NCBI GenBank assembly: GCA_964016885.1
Contig: OZ024743.1
Span: 165,770,110 to 165,834,109 of the forward strand
DNA: 64,000 bases
DNA from: Eledone cirrhosa
Taxonomy: Eukaryota; Mollusca; Cephalopoda; Octopoda; Eledonidae
Direction: 5' to 3'
In this document: one piece after another, positions 1-11,667 of the stretch
Layout: each line of letters starts with the position of its first letter
Numbering within the stretch: position 1 is the first letter of the stretch
Notes under the pieces: generated by a model
The model's input: the letters and a program-made list of their open reading frames with translations, nothing else
The model's database searches: none
What the model was told of the DNA's origin: nothing
Program-made: the position numbers and the translations under genes

Positions 1-120
1 CTTCCCATTTTATCTTTGCGCTGACAATACAACAGAACAAATACGAATAAATAAGGAAAATATGTTTATTCAAAAATATAGACCAGCATTAAATATAGTT
101 TAATATATATTATGTCAACA

Positions 121-735
121 CCATAACATGCTAACCATCCAAACAGACACAAACATACACACACACATAACACCTTCTACTTTAGAAAATAAAAACCAGA
201 ACTAAATAAACCTCAACATACGTTAATACTCTAACACCATAACATGCTAACCCCCCCCCCCCCCACACACACACACACATAACTCCCTCCCCCATTTCTA
301 CTAACGGAATCATTTTCCTACACACACAACCCCAAAAAATATATATATATATTCTCTCCATCTTAACATGCTAACCGTACTCCCACACACACATAACACC
401 CATACACACACACATAACACCCACACACACACACAACTCCCTCCCCCATTTCTACTAACAGAATTACTTTCCTACACACACAAAATATATATATTCTCTC
501 CATCTTAACATGCCAACCATACTCCCACACACACACATACACACACACATAACACACACACAAAATATATATATTCTCTCCATCTTAACATGCCAACCAT
601 ACTCCCACACACACACACATATAACACTCATACACACACAACACCCTCCCCCATTTCTACTCATAGAATCATCTTCCTATACACACACACACAAGCACAC
701 AAATAAACATACATATCTCTACTTTCTTTATTTCA
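121..735. repeat. AC-rich minisatellite with a recurring ~20-bp landmark
   Basis: Imperfect tandem units each contain 'aacatgctaacc' or 'aacatgccaacc' (near 126, 241, 367, 508 and 591), followed by (CA)n runs and 'ctccctcccccatttctac'. The spacing varies from about 83 to 141 bp because the AC and AT tracts differ in length. Short open frames here are only low-complexity translations. Nothing is seen in the first 120 bases beyond AT-rich DNA. Confidence 0.75.
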
Positions 736-760
736 ATAGAAAGTCTGAATTCTGACACCG

Positions 761-1128
761 CAGCACACCAGCCATATTCACTGAACTAGAACAATGCTCC
801 CCATCCCGTTTTTCTTGACCATTATCTTTTGTTTGGCATAAAATTCTCTAAAATGCTACAAAATAAATTCCCAAATACGGGCACGAATTTAATGAACTTG
901 TTCACGTGAAAGTCATAATTTCATTTATAACCAATCAAATTACATTTCAGCACATCAGCCATACTCAGAACAACTCTCTCCATCCCTTTTTTCTTGACCA
1001 TTATCTTTTGTTTGGCACAAAATTCTCTAAATGACTATAAAAAAAAATTCAAAAATACAGGCGCGAATTTAATGTACTTGTTCACGTGACAGTCATAATT
1101 TCATTTAAAACCAATCAAATTACATTTA
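761..1128. repeat. Tandem duplication, ~187-bp unit x2
   Basis: Copy 1 (761-947) and copy 2 (948-1128) both begin with 'cagcaca', share the motif 'ttcttgaccattatctttt' and end 'ccaatcaaattacattt'. They differ by scattered substitutions and small indels, so the duplication is old. No coding potential. The flank 1129-1261 is AT-rich and shows nothing else. Confidence 0.8.
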
Positions 1129-1261
1129 TAAAAAAAAAGCTGCATCAACCAACCAAACTCCACTCATATATGAAAAAAACAACCTGAGCCTCCCTCCTTG
1201 TTTCAAGAACTGTGTAACGCGAACTGGCGCGAAATGTATTATACTTATTCACCAACCAATC

Positions 1262-2136
<875 letters not shown>

Positions 2137-2149
2137 ATATATATATATA

Positions 2150-2378
2150 TTTTTTAATTTTTCATTCGCACCGTTTCCTTTCGCTATATGTCTCTCCACC
2201 ACTCCCCTACACACCCTTTGAACTCTGTTCCCACACACTTCCCACCTGAGGAAGGGCTTATGCCCGAAACGTCGTCCCCCACCAACACCCCACTCTCCAG
2301 AGCGTGAAATTAATAAAAATTTGTTGTAGTCCCTCTCTGTTTTGTCCCTGTTCAAATTTTTCCATTATATATATATAT
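2150..2378 (+). mobile_element. Solo terminal fragment of a Penelope-like element (same family as 55295-58850)
   Basis: This ~220-bp stretch is the reverse complement, with minor differences, of 55290-55500, which lies downstream of a minus-strand PLE open frame. The landmark is 'ctgaggaagggcttatgc' followed by 'cgaaacgtcgtcccccacc'. No reading frame of the element remains here, so it is an isolated end. The 3' boundary is an AT tract near 2365-2378. Confidence 0.65.
2246..2276 (+). ncRNA. Hammerhead-like core without visible helix I
   Basis: CUGAGGA (2246-2252), stem GGGC/GCCC with a UUAU loop (2254-2265), GAAAC (2266-2270) and GUC (2274-2276) follow hammerhead order with a 2-bp helix III. 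The flanks 'cttcccac' and 'ccccacc' do not pair, and an extra A lies before helix II. I read it as the conserved but probably inactive motif common at PLE ends. Confidence 0.4.
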
Positions 2379-3194
2379 AAGTTTATCGAACTAGACAAAC
2401 TGAGTTTCTGCTAGTACGCCGATTATTTCACGGGACTTGCACTTCCGAAGTGCCCGGCCGTGTTTCAGAGCGCACACATTTAGTTATTAGTGGTAAGATC
2501 GGGACTATGTGCAGGTGTTAAACAATAGAGCCCGGTCGAAACGTAAATAGTTGGTTTCGTCTCTGCATCCTGCTTACTAGGGCGCAATTGCTGCACCCAG
2601 TACACAGAAGCGGCGAGTTAATTCCAAAATCATCGAGAAGGAACGAACGCGGCTAGGACCAATACGTCAGCGGGAAGCGATCCTTTATGTTCTATCGCAA
2701 AGGTCTATCAGTGATTTAGTAGCAGTTCTTGATTGCTGATGTCATCACGTGACATCCAAAACAGAAAGGAGACACAGGCCTAAAATATAGAACCAATCAC
2801 ATATTTAGGCGGTTAAATTTCAAACAGTTTGAAAGTAGCACCAAATATACATGCTATATATAGAATATATAAGAAATACAGAAACACAGACACACACACA
2901 ACCACACACACACAGATATATATATATATCAACGCCCACCAGCATAGCTTCCGATATGAGAAGCTTAAAAATACCACGTCGTTAGCGGGGCACATACATA
3001 ACTTAAAACAAACAAAAACCCCCTACACACTAAGCTGGAGATGCCTTACTAAAGCTCCTCCATATAGCTCGTTGAGCAGGTTTTGTAGCCTGTGCCTAAC
3101 TGAATCTCATGCCATAGTATTCTCAGGACTCAACTTGCTCAACAGGAGGTCAGAAATCTTCTCGTCCTGCCCCCATACTATACTTAGCTCTTTC
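2379..3194. other. Unassigned sequence, no gene seen
   Basis: Mixed-composition DNA with short AC and AT microsatellite runs (2880-2930) and a small palindrome (gatgtca/tgacatc, 2738-2756). No open frame resembling a known protein and no recognisable element ends were found. It may be the remnant of an old transposon. Confidence 0.5.
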
Positions 3195-3570
3195 TTTTTC
3201 TTCAGACCAGACACCTAGCCCTGACCCCACCCTGTCCCGCACATGGCTGCCCCGCTGGCGAATAGGGTGCTCTTGAGTAACCCCGGCCGCATTGATGCCT
3301 CGGCTCCCCGATTGCCGATGGGGACTCTGGTGAGGAACAGTCGACCCTGTGTCCCACTTGCCAACTTGGGATTGGTGGCAGCATTGTTGCTGAGCGCCCT
3401 GGGGGCAGCTGATGCCTGCGGTGTGGGACATTGCGAGTGCCTGGACCCACGTTGACTAATCTGGAGAGGTGCCGTCGGAGATGTATATCAACAAATTCGG
3501 GAAATTGCCCAAGGAAACAGTAGCAGAACACCCAATATGGCGGCCGCTCCCTGCCTATAACCAATCAACC
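3195..3570. other. GC-rich island of unknown origin
   Basis: About 375 bp is clearly more GC-rich than its AT-rich surroundings. It is open on both strands (for example 70 codons from 3243 plus and 120 codons on the minus strand, 3564-3202), but neither translation is recognised. It ends beside C-runs near 3570. It could be a fragment of a mobile element or of a processed transcript. I cannot assign it. Confidence 0.4.
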
Positions 3571-3814
3571 CCCCCCCCCCTCCCCTAGTAAACCCCCGCC
3601 CAAATAGATGCCCCTCCCCATTCTCCCCCATTCATTTCTTTTGAGTTAGTTCTTTATTATTAGTGGGGTTTTTTGAGTTAGTTCTTTATTAATACGGATT
3701 TTTTTGTATATTACCACGGTTGGCATAATGGGCTTGGAGAGTTGACTCCCTTGATGTCATGACTACATGTGCACAATGGATATCGCACCCACAAGGTCAC
3801 CTGTATTGTTCATC

Positions 3815-4064
3815 TTGCTGTATGTGTGTAAAGTATCCGTGCGTGGGATATCCCTGAGTACATTTTCTTGACTATTAATTGTTTATTGATTGTTTGTTAA
3901 TTAGGCAGGAATGTACCATTGTGCCTTTGTTAATCCTATGTGTTGCTGTATGTGTGTAAAGTATCCGAGCGCGGGATATCCCTGAGCTAATTTTGCTTGA
4001 CTGTTAATTGTTTATTGATTGTTTGTTAATTAGGCAGGAATTTATTATTATGTCTTTGTTAATC
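3815..4064. repeat. Tandem duplication, ~128-bp unit x2
   Basis: Two adjacent copies begin 'ttgctgtatgtgtgtaaagt' (3815 and 3943) and contain 'gggatatccctgag' and 'ttgtttgttaattaggcagg'. They differ at a few positions. No coding potential. The preceding 3571-3814 has only T- and C-rich low-complexity stretches. Confidence 0.8.
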
Positions 4065-5140
4065 CTCTATTAATAATTTTATAGTAATTTTTTGATAGTA
4101 CATTATTAGATTACTGAAGCTACCTTATACCTTCTTAAAAATACATTTTATAATTATTGTCTTTTTGCTTATGTATTTTCTTACTTATCATTTTCTTTAA
4201 TCTTGCCCAACTTGATAAGCTCTTTGAATTGCTCCCTAATTAGATTACTTAAATTAATTAAATTACTTTATCTATTATACCTAAGTTGTATCTGTTGAAG
4301 CAGCCCTTTGAAAATTCCTCGGATCTCCCAAATCCCGTAATTTTTAACTTTTAATTTGTAATTTTCCTCAATTCGTTTATATATATCTTTAAAGACTCTC
4401 TAAAATTATAATTTTAATTCTTTGAAGGGTCTCTCGGAAGAGGTTCTTATTAAAAATATTAAAGGGGCCTTTTCTGAGGGATTTTTTGAAGGCTTTTTGA
4501 ATTAACCTTTAATTGATTAGTTTCTTTCAACTTAGTAGGGATTATCAAAACTTCGTAAATTTTCTGAAATTTTTTAACGTGATCTCTTGGAAAAAAAAAT
4601 GTTTTTCTTTCGAAGGAATTTTTTAGGAAACTTTATATTTTTTTAAGAAACTTTATTTTTTTATTTTTTTATTTTTTTTATTTTTTTATTTTTTATTTTT
4701 TTATTTTTTTATTTTTTTATTTTTTTATTTTTTTATTTTTTTATTTTTTTATTTTTTTATTTTTTTATTTTTTTATTTTTTTTTTTTTTTAGTCTCTTAA
4801 TCTCTTCTGGTTTGTTAGGTTTATTGGGGCTTATAAGCTTTATGCACTTATTGAGGGATTTTTTTAAGGTGCTTCTACGAGATCCCAAGTCTTTTACTTT
4901 TAATACGTAAATTATAAATTCTCTAATTTTTAACCTTCAATCCCTGACTCTTAGGCCCTTTTCAAATTCCCTTAACTCCCTATAACCCATCCCTTTTACA
5001 ACACCGACAACTAATATAAAAGAGCCCCTTAGAATATAAACCCCAAATATACAAGCGGAGCTGTTGATGTATACCACAATTTCAAACTGCTAATCTTGAG
5101 TGAAACGTTGATGTAAATAATGAACTTACAATCACATGTT
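4065..5140. other. AT-rich stretch with an (ATTTTTTT)n tract
   Basis: Very AT-rich sequence without a gene. Between about 4655 and 4790 it becomes an array of 'attttttt' units. The run-up to the ribozyme-like motif at 5144 may be the decayed 3' part of a Penelope-like element, but no protein motif supports this. Confidence 0.45.
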
Positions 5141-5143
5141 ATA

Positions 5144-5190
5144 TGCCTTGAAAAGTCCCACTATATGGTCGGACGAAACGGCTGTCGGCA
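5144..5190 (+). ncRNA. Hammerhead-like ribozyme, U3-A8 variant, all helices formed
   Basis: Helix I is UGCC (5144-5147) with GGCA (5187-5190). The core is UUGAAAA (5148-5154). Helix II is GUCC/GGAC (5155-5158 with 5171-5174), extended by AC/GU in the loop. Then come GAAA (5175-5178), helix III AC/GU with a GGCU loop, and cleavage triplet GUC ending at 5186. Compared with the family core CUGANGA, positions 3 and 8 are U and A and could pair. Activity is inferred from structure only. Confidence 0.65.
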
Positions 5191-5499
5191 ATAAACTTGT
5201 TATAATGTCATAATAGTTCCTTTGTTCTTTTTCATTAATAGTTCTGCTCTGCTTATACGCATAGAGCTTAACTAGCTACCGTCGCATATTTGGTAGGTCA
5301 GGCGTGATCATCGCGATTCACATACGACCTACCATACATCTTGCTTATATATATATATATAACAAAGGAAATGTGGTAAGGAACCAGGTGGACCATAACG
5401 CACCAAAGTACTCAATACTTAGGGTAGTAGAGTGGGTAATAGGAACGAGTAGGACCCCGACGGCTGAGCTCAAGCCGTTTCGACGGCTAATTCTGGACT

Positions 5500-5537
5500 G
5501 ATGTTTGCTCTAATCTGTTTAGATTAGAGCAAACATC
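5500..5537. repeat. Perfect 17-bp inverted repeat with 4-nt loop
   Basis: Arms 5500-5516 (gatgtttgctctaatct) and 5521-5537 are exact reverse complements around 'gttt'. It lies between a fragment containing 'gtcgaaacggc' on the minus strand (5458-5484) and AT-rich DNA. It is not followed by a T-run, so it does not look like a polymerase III terminator. Such palindromes can mark transposon ends or rearrangements. Confidence 0.7.
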
Positions 5538-5779
5538 ACGGGCGCTCTATCTCAAAATTATTTTTGAAAAGCATTAGAAATGCGCAACCGGTAAAACTTA
5601 AAACCAAAACTGAATACTAACCAATACTATTACTAATTTTTACTTATTCGTAATTAAACTGTTTTTCACTGGGAACAATTTGTCAGCATTTTCTTTTCCT
5701 TTTACCAATATATCATAACTCGTGTGTTACACCTCTATTCTTTTAAATATATATATATATATATATATATACTGATATA

Positions 5780-5888
5780 TATACATGGTGTTCCAAAAAA
5801 TGTATGCAGACTTCGATTACCTGTACAGGCAATATTTATTAATGCTGTTGAAATGGGTATATATTTTTCAGGACACCCTGTATTTATT
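5780..5888. mobile_element. Possible ~105-bp mariner-type MITE
   Basis: The left end 'catggtgttccaaaaaatgta' region (5784-5807) and the right end, read on the minus strand as 'acagggtgtcctgaaaaata', form imperfect terminal inverted repeats of about 25 bp. They start GGTGT, as in mariner relatives, and are flanked by TA-rich sequence. There is no transposase inside. This is a pattern call; no family match was tested. Confidence 0.4.
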
Positions 5889-5929
5889 TTCGGGGGGGGG
5901 GGGATTTGCAGGCGACATGGTGTTACTTA

Positions 5930-6515
5930 ACTCGGTCTACAACTTGCATTAAATAGGTTTGATGCCGAATCCTGCATGGCTGGAATGAAAATCAGTGCTG
6001 CGAAAACTGAGACGTTCGCCCTCTCAAGGCAGCATTCGCAGTGCACTCTACATGTGAATGTACGTGTGAATGAAGTTCCACTGAAGCAGATGGAAAAGTA
6101 CAAGTTTCTTGGGGCCGTGTTCATGAGTGATGGAAAGCAGGAGGCTGAATTGAGAGCAAGAATTGTAGGAGCTGCTACAGTAATGCGCCAACTTCAGCAT
6201 TCGGTAATCAGAAGGATGGTAGGTGTAAAAGCAAACTCGCTATCTTCAATTCGGTATTCCTGCCAACCGTTACCTATGGTCATGAATGACCAAAAGATCA
6301 CGAACACAAGCGGCCGAAGTGGGGTTCCTTCAAAGTGTCTTTGGAGTAACGTTACTCGATAGAGTATGTAGCTCGGATATCAGAGAGCGAGACAGGGTAG
6401 AACCGCTCTTTTCCAAATTGAGAGATCACAGCACCGATAATATGTACATGGGGTTAGAATGTTTCAGGAAAGAAGCGGTGGACATATTTTAAAGGCAAAA
6501 CCAACCGGCAAGAGG
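5930..6515 (+). pseudogene. RTE-like LINE reverse transcriptase, C-terminal fragment
   Basis: The plus-strand translation has the thumb region typical of RTE-type polymerases: 'KISAAKTETFALS', then 'YKFLGAVFMSDGKQEAELRA' (5976-6160), and, after a frame change near 6280, 'SSDIRERDRVEPLFSKL' with 'PTGKRPRS'. The palm domain with the catalytic aspartates and the endonuclease are missing, so only the post-catalytic part remains. A shift between the frames at 5976 and 6286 shows decay. It ends where the (GAA)n array begins. Family known: RTE/BovB-like non-LTR elements. The exact clade is not established. Confidence 0.6.
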
Positions 6516-6521
6516 CCAAGG

Positions 6522-6670
6522 AGTAGAAGAAGAAGAAGAAGAAGAAGAAGAAGAAGAAGAAGAAGAAGAAGAAGAAGAAGAAGAAGAAGAAGAAGAAGAA
6601 GAAGAAGAAGAAGAAGAAGAAGAAGAAGAAGAAGAAGAAGAAGAAGAAGAAGAAGAAGAAGAAGAAGAAG
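6522..6670. repeat. Long (GAA)n/(TTC)n microsatellite
   Basis: About 49 uninterrupted GAA/AGA triplets separate the RTE-like fragment on the left from an R4-like LINE on the right. Open frames through it (poly-Arg, poly-Ser, poly-Phe) are artefacts of the repeat. It interrupts the endonuclease region of the minus-strand LINE. Confidence 0.95.
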
Positions 6671-6935
6671 GATCTTTTTCTCTTGTCCACAACCACCAGG
6701 TCAGGACTATTGTGTTCCAGTTTCTTGTCCGTCTGTATCCTCAAATCCCACAGCACCTTCACCTGATCGTTTTCTATCACCGACTCTGGCTTATGCTCAT
6801 ACCACTCCTTAGAATGTGGTAAATTGTTTACTTTGCATAGGTGCCAGTGGATCACCCTGCCCATCACATCATGTCTCCAGCCTTTATAGTGAGTCTGGGC
6901 TAGGTGTTTATACTCGGATACAATGTGAGCCACAG

Positions 6936-6976
<41 letters not shown>

Positions 6977-7845
6977 CAGATCCTACACAGTGGGCTAGCC
7001 TCCTCCTTGTAAATATGGTGTTTCACTCACTTCGTTTTGAGGGCCTGTTCTTGCGCAGCCATTAGCATTCCTTCTGTAGCATTTTTAAGGTCTCCTCTTT
7101 TCAACCAGTTCCATGTCTGTGGATCTCTAAATTCAGTTTTCTCAAAGAAGGTACTATGAAGGGATTTTTCATGAAGGTTGGTCTTCCTCCTTGTTGTAAT
7201 TTCCTCCTTGGCCATCCCCTGGTCTATTGTTCTCTCCTTCAGTACAATTCTGAGCATTGGCTCCCTACTGTCAGTCACGTATTTGTGTAGGTTGTTTTTC
7301 TCCATCTGAACATAGTCCTCTATGCTAATAAGACCTCTTCCACCTTCAGATCTCCTTAAGTAGAGTCTATCGACATCACTCCTCTTGTGGAACATGTAGA
7401 TAGTCAATAGCTTCCTAGTCTTCCTATCCATTTCTTTTTGTTCAGCAACATTCCATTTCAGAATTCCCGCACTGTCCCTAATAATAGACACAGCTCGGGA
7501 ATTTTAATTCTCTCCTTACTCTCCGAATGTACTCAGATCTTATCAATTCCTTCATTCTTTTGTTCTTGATGTCATCAGCCTCTAGAACACCCAAATACTT
7601 GTATCCTTCTTCAGTGTCAATTTCCTTTATCATTGCACCTGTTGGTACCTGGATTCCGTTGCTTCTGCTCAATTTACCCCCCTTCATCACTAGGACTCCA
7701 CACTTACTAATACCAAATTGCATACATATATCATTGCTGAAAATACGGACAGTGTCAACAAACACATCCAACTCTTTCTCACTCTTCCCGAAGAGCTTAA
7801 AATCGTCCATGAAGATGGTGATTGATGGTAAGCTCTCGTTTTCCC
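6671..7845 (-). pseudogene. R4-like LINE copy A (RT end and partial restriction-like endonuclease)
   Basis: On the minus strand the frames 7936-7478, 7491-7027 and 7026 downward join into one LINE protein broken by frameshifts. It starts just before the RT catalytic box IFMDDFKLF (about 7805-7825). It continues with 'YKYLGVLEADDIK', 'DRLYLRRSEGGRGLIS' and 'GMLMAAQEQALKT', then a Cys-rich 'SPLCRICGE' motif and the start of the nuclease, 'NSPDLVVVDKRKRS', where the (GAA)n array cuts it. A (TC)n run at 6930-6977 adds Arg-Glu repeats within the zinc motif. The 5' end abuts (ATT)n at 7846-7862. It shares family features with copies B and C. R2-superclade membership is inferred from the RPD...D endonuclease context. 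Confidence 0.7.
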
Positions 7846-7862
7846 TATTATTATTATTAATA
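7846..7862. repeat. (ATT)n tract between LINE copies A and B
   Basis: A short run of ATT triplets lies exactly where the 3' end of copy B meets the truncated 5' end of copy A (both minus strand). It reads (TAA)n at the tail of copy B. Confidence 0.8.
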
Positions 7863-10619
7863 TAGTTGCATTTATCTTGCTTTATGTCATTACGAGTTAT
7901 CACCAAGTCACAACCAGTGACCTCAAGAGACAACAAGGTCCACCATGTTCAAGAAAGAACATACATACTCACACATGCATCTTTAGGTGTTTAGACTTGT
8001 GATGTACTTATACTGACAGAATCTTCCTTAGTATATGGGCAGTTCCAATTAGTACTATCTTTTGTATTTCTCCTATACGCGGGTTTCCTGGGATTTGCGA
8101 TAAGTAATCATTAGACCCCTTAGGTATCATTCCTAGAGCGCCTACAACCACTGGTATTGTTTTAGTTCTCAATTCCACATTTTTCCAATTTCTATCTCCA
8201 GGTCCTTATACTTGCTCAATTTTTCAAATGTTTTTATAGATACATTATTGTCTATTGGAACAGACATATCAATTAGCAGGCATACCCTCTTTTTAAAGTC
8301 CTTCAGTATTATATCAGGTCTATTTGCATCTATTTTTCGGTCTGTTTGGATGCTAAAGTTCCACAAGATTGAGATGTAATCTTTTTCTAGTATGGAAGGT
8401 GGTTGATGCTCCCACCAATTCTTTTGATGGGGCAGGTCAAAATGCTTATTACACATTATCCAATGTATGTATTGTGCAGCTCTGTCATGCCTGTTTAGGT
8501 ATTCGGTTGGAGCTATAGGACTGCATATTGAAATTATATGATCAATGGTTTCTGGTTGTTTTTTACATACACGGCATAATCGGTTACATCCATTTTTTAT
8601 TATGTTGGCTTGGTAATTTTTTGTTGGCAGACACTGATCTTGTGCTGATATAACCAGTCCTTCAGTCTCCGATTTCAGTCCAGAGGATGCCAACCACTGA
8701 TGGGTTAAAGTTTTGTCAACATCAGGATTGTTAGCTCTTTCTGGGTATTTTCCATACATAGGCTTTTCTTGCCATTTCTTAGCCAGTTTCTGTAGCAGTT
8801 CTTTCTTTGCAGTTACTTTTACCTGCTTTGCTTTTTCTGTGCCTTTCATTTCAGCAGTAAATGGAACTTTTGAAATTTGTAGTCCATTACTGTATCTTTG
8901 TGATGGAACATCTTTTGTAATGGAATATGATCTTTTGATGCTTTCGTGTTTCAAAACTAGTTTGATCATCCAATCATGTGCTTCCCTTAGATATGTAGAT
9001 AATCCAATTGTTGCAGTTTTCAACGCAATATCTAACTGGATTAACCCACGTCCTCCTTCTTTCCTAGGAAGATATATTCTATCTGTATCTGCCTTAGGGT
9101 GATGCATTCTGTGCATGGTTAAGAATCTTCTAATTTTTATATCGAGCCTACGAATCTCTGTGCATGATCAGTTGATGACATTGTAACTGTAGGTTACTAC
9201 TGGTATGACAAGCGTGTTTATGGCATCGATCCTATTCCTTGCATTCTTAAGATTGCTCTTAATGTGCGGTAACATTACTTCCTTATCCTTTCCCTCATTG
9301 TCGAGTGCTTGATTCCGTCTCCTTCACAAACACTTAGATATTTGTAAGTTTCCTCTTGATCAAGTTCTCTTATCACATTCCCCCGATCAAGATTAATGTC
9401 TGAACTTCTCAGCAGCTTTCCTCTGGTGAACGTTGCTTTGGCGCATTTATCTAGTCCAAACTCCATTTTAATGTCATCACTGAACAGCTCCACAGTGGAT
9501 AATAGCCCTTGCAATTGTTCATCATTTTTTGCAAATAGTTTCAGGTCATCCATGTAGAACAAGTGATTAATGGTTTTGTCATAGACTTTATATCCATGTT
9601 TTGTTTCATTTAGCATTTTACGTAATGGTATAAGTGCGATGCAGAATAAAAGCGATGATAAAGAGTCACCCTGAAAAATTCCACAATTAATATTAACTTC
9701 TCCAGCATACCAGTTATTTTTTTTTCCTATTCAAAAGGTGTGACGTTTTCCATGTCTTCATACTGAATGATAAGAATCTCCTGACAACGGGAGATATTTT
9801 GAAAATCTCTAAACATTTTTCAATCCAACTGTGTGGCAAACTAGCGAATGCTTTTTTATAATCTATCCAAGCAATCGATAGATTTTTGTGTCTATTATGA
9901 CAATCTTCCAGTATCATTTTGTTAACCAAAGGCTGATCTTTACAGCCATATGAGCCTGGGAAATAGATCATTTGTTATCAGGTGGTCATATGTATATTCA
10001 GTTAGGACTGATGTTAAAATTTTATACATTGTGGTCAAGCAAGTTATCGGTCTGTAATTTTTGGGATTGTTTGTCTCATCATTCTTCGAAAGTAGGAATG
10101 TAATGCCGTTAACTAGCCATGATGGTATCTTTTCTGGCTCCTTAACTATTTCATTGTAAAGTTGGGCTAACAGCTCATGAGACTCTGTGAAGGCATTTAT
10201 CCAAAAATTTAGTATTTTGTCTTTTCCTAGGGATTTCCATTTGCTGGTTTTTCTAAGAGCCAAACGCAACTGTTCAACTGTTATATTTTCCCATGTTTGT
10301 TCCTCAAGGTGAGCTGTATCTTTCATTTGTCTGTCTATCCATGGGGCATGTATATTATGAACTTTTTCTTCGGCCCAGATCTTTTCCCAGAATTCTTGCA
10401 CTTCCTCTTTGGGTGGTATTGATTTAGCAGTTATTGTTGACTTGCCAATTTTTCTGTAGAAGTTTCTTTGGTTGTTTTTGAACATATTATTGTCCTTATA
10501 GAATCTAGATCGTTTTTCAAAGCGCCTTATACGAGCAGCTTTGGCAGACACTTTTTGCTTGATTATTTTTATCAGCATGTCTATGTCACTTGTTGATTTT
10601 ATACTGTATTTTCTTTTCA

Positions 10620-10620
<1 letters not shown>
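7863..10620 (-). mobile_element. R4-like LINE copy B, 5'-truncated, flanked by (TAA)n on both sides
   Basis: The minus-strand element runs from (TAA)n at 10621-10664 to (TAA)n at 7846-7862. It holds the pol region described separately, followed by about 145 bp of 3' untranslated sequence (8007-7863) that ends directly in TAA repeats without poly(A). Dong and other R4-clade LINEs are known to sit in TAA repeats, which fits this placement. The N-terminal part of the protein is missing. Confidence 0.7.
8008..10620 (-). pseudogene. R4-like LINE copy B polymerase with C-terminal restriction-like endonuclease
   Basis: Successive minus-strand frames form one decayed protein: a pre-RT region 'FWEKIWAEEKVHN' (about 10390), RT blocks 'WKSLGKDKI' and 'NYRPITCLTTMYKIL' (about 10050), 'IAWIDYKKAFASLPHSW' (about 9840), and the catalytic FYMDDLKLF (about 9545-9570). 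Then come 'EGGRGLIQ', the zinc motif 'RLCRVCKKQPETIDHIISIC' (about 8530-8590) and the nuclease signature 'RPDIILKDF...LLIDMSVP'. A further frameshift near 8170 leads to the usual end 'VVVGALGMIPKG...LIGTAHILRKIL', with stop TAA at 8008-8010. The protein would reverse transcribe LINE RNA at a nicked target. At least four frame breaks make it inactive. R4/Dong-like placement comes from domain order and the TAA context. Confidence 0.75.
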
Positions 10621-10663
<43 letters not shown>

Positions 10664-10664
10664 G
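10621..10664. repeat. (ATT)n microsatellite between R4-like copy B and Tx1-like copy T1
   Basis: About 14 ATT triplets. It bounds the 5' end of minus-strand copy B on the left and the 5' end of plus-strand copy T1 on the right. Poly-Asn in minus-strand translations comes from this tract. Confidence 0.95.
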
Positions 10665-10752
10665 AGGAGGCCACAAGCAATGAAAAGGATGGAGAAACCA
10701 TCCTTCCTCTACGAGAAGTAAGGTAAGTGGTCTTTCCCAGCTTTTCCACTCC

Positions 10753-11667
10753 ATTTCAACATCACTCAGAATAGGCAGAATAGGCAGCATAAATGCGCGT
10801 GGCTTGGAGTCGTCATGGAAGCAGGTTCACCTGCTCAACGACCTCAGGTCACTAAACATAGATGTAGTGACCATCAGCGAGACCAGAATCTCCGAGGCAC
10901 GGGCCTTCGCACCGATCTTCGGCGGCTACGATGTGTACGCATCTCCCAGCCGTCCGGGATCGGGGGGAGGAATTGCTGTGCTTTTTCAGAGAGGTTTGGA
11001 TCTCGCCATACGGGCCATCTTCCTGGACCCAGAGGGTAAGTTGGTGGTGCTGGACGTGACCAGCGGAGACGGGCAAGCTTTCAGGCTAGTGGCCGTCTAT
11101 GCCCCGACAGGAGCAGGGCGGCCTGATTTCTTCCGGCGTCTGGAGACCTTTCTTGGAACGTCCCGCTCTTTAGTGTTAGTGGGCGACTGGAATGGGATCT
11201 TAGATGCACGCTGGGACTGTGTGGGATTAGCGGATAGGGGTGGAGGGTGCAAGAGCCTCACCAACCTGCTCAGGCGTTTTGAACTCTCTGACAGGTACCT
11301 ATTGGATTTCCCGAATGTGCCAATGTGGACTTGGACAAATCGTATAGGGTCATCCAGATCATATCTAGATAGAGTATTTTGTAGGGAAATAGATAGGTCT
11401 AGCATAGGCTGTCCACAATTCAAGATAGTCAGCTACACGGACCACAAATTCGTGATCTGTGTGCTTGACTTAGATAGGCTTCATAGACGAGGACCCGGCT
11501 ACTGGAAGCGAAACGCATCCTTACCAGCGCGCAAGGCCTACAGAGACCGGATTAGCGAACTAGTTAAGCGGGCGTTGACGGGGGCCATCGTCAACAACAA
11601 GTGGTGGTTTGCTCTGAAAAGAGCGATTAGAATAGAATCGATTAGGTTTAGCAATAGAGAAAAATAG
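10753..11667 (+). pseudogene. T1 ORF2, AP endonuclease domain
   Basis: The frame is open from about 10684 with no upstream ATG; the first Met (10804) falls inside the domain, so the true start is lost. The domain begins 'SLRIGRIGSINARGL' and continues 'LNDLRSLNIDVVTISETRI' (catalytic Glu in SET-R), 'GGGIAVLF', 'RLVAVYAPTG', 'LVLVGDWNGILD' (GDWN), 'SRSYLDRVF' and 'VSYTDHKFVICVL' (the terminal TDH catalytic His/Asp). This enzyme nicks target DNA to prime reverse transcription. A one-base shift in the A-run near 11660 separates it from the RT frame. All catalytic motifs seem present. The match to the exonuclease/endonuclease family is confident; the Tx1-like placement comes from the RT. Confidence 0.85.

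Noticed and set aside
2246..2276. Active hammerhead at the PLE end (also 55381-55411)
   Set aside because: Core bases are present, but no helix I pairing is visible and an extra A precedes helix II, so I list it only as hammerhead-like.
3202..3564. Possible gene in the GC-rich island
   Set aside because: Both strands are open, as expected from GC-rich DNA, and neither translation resembles a known protein.
6459..6812. Open frames of poly-Arg, poly-Ser or poly-Phe across the (GAA)n array
   Set aside because: They are translations of one trinucleotide repeat and have no other protein feature.
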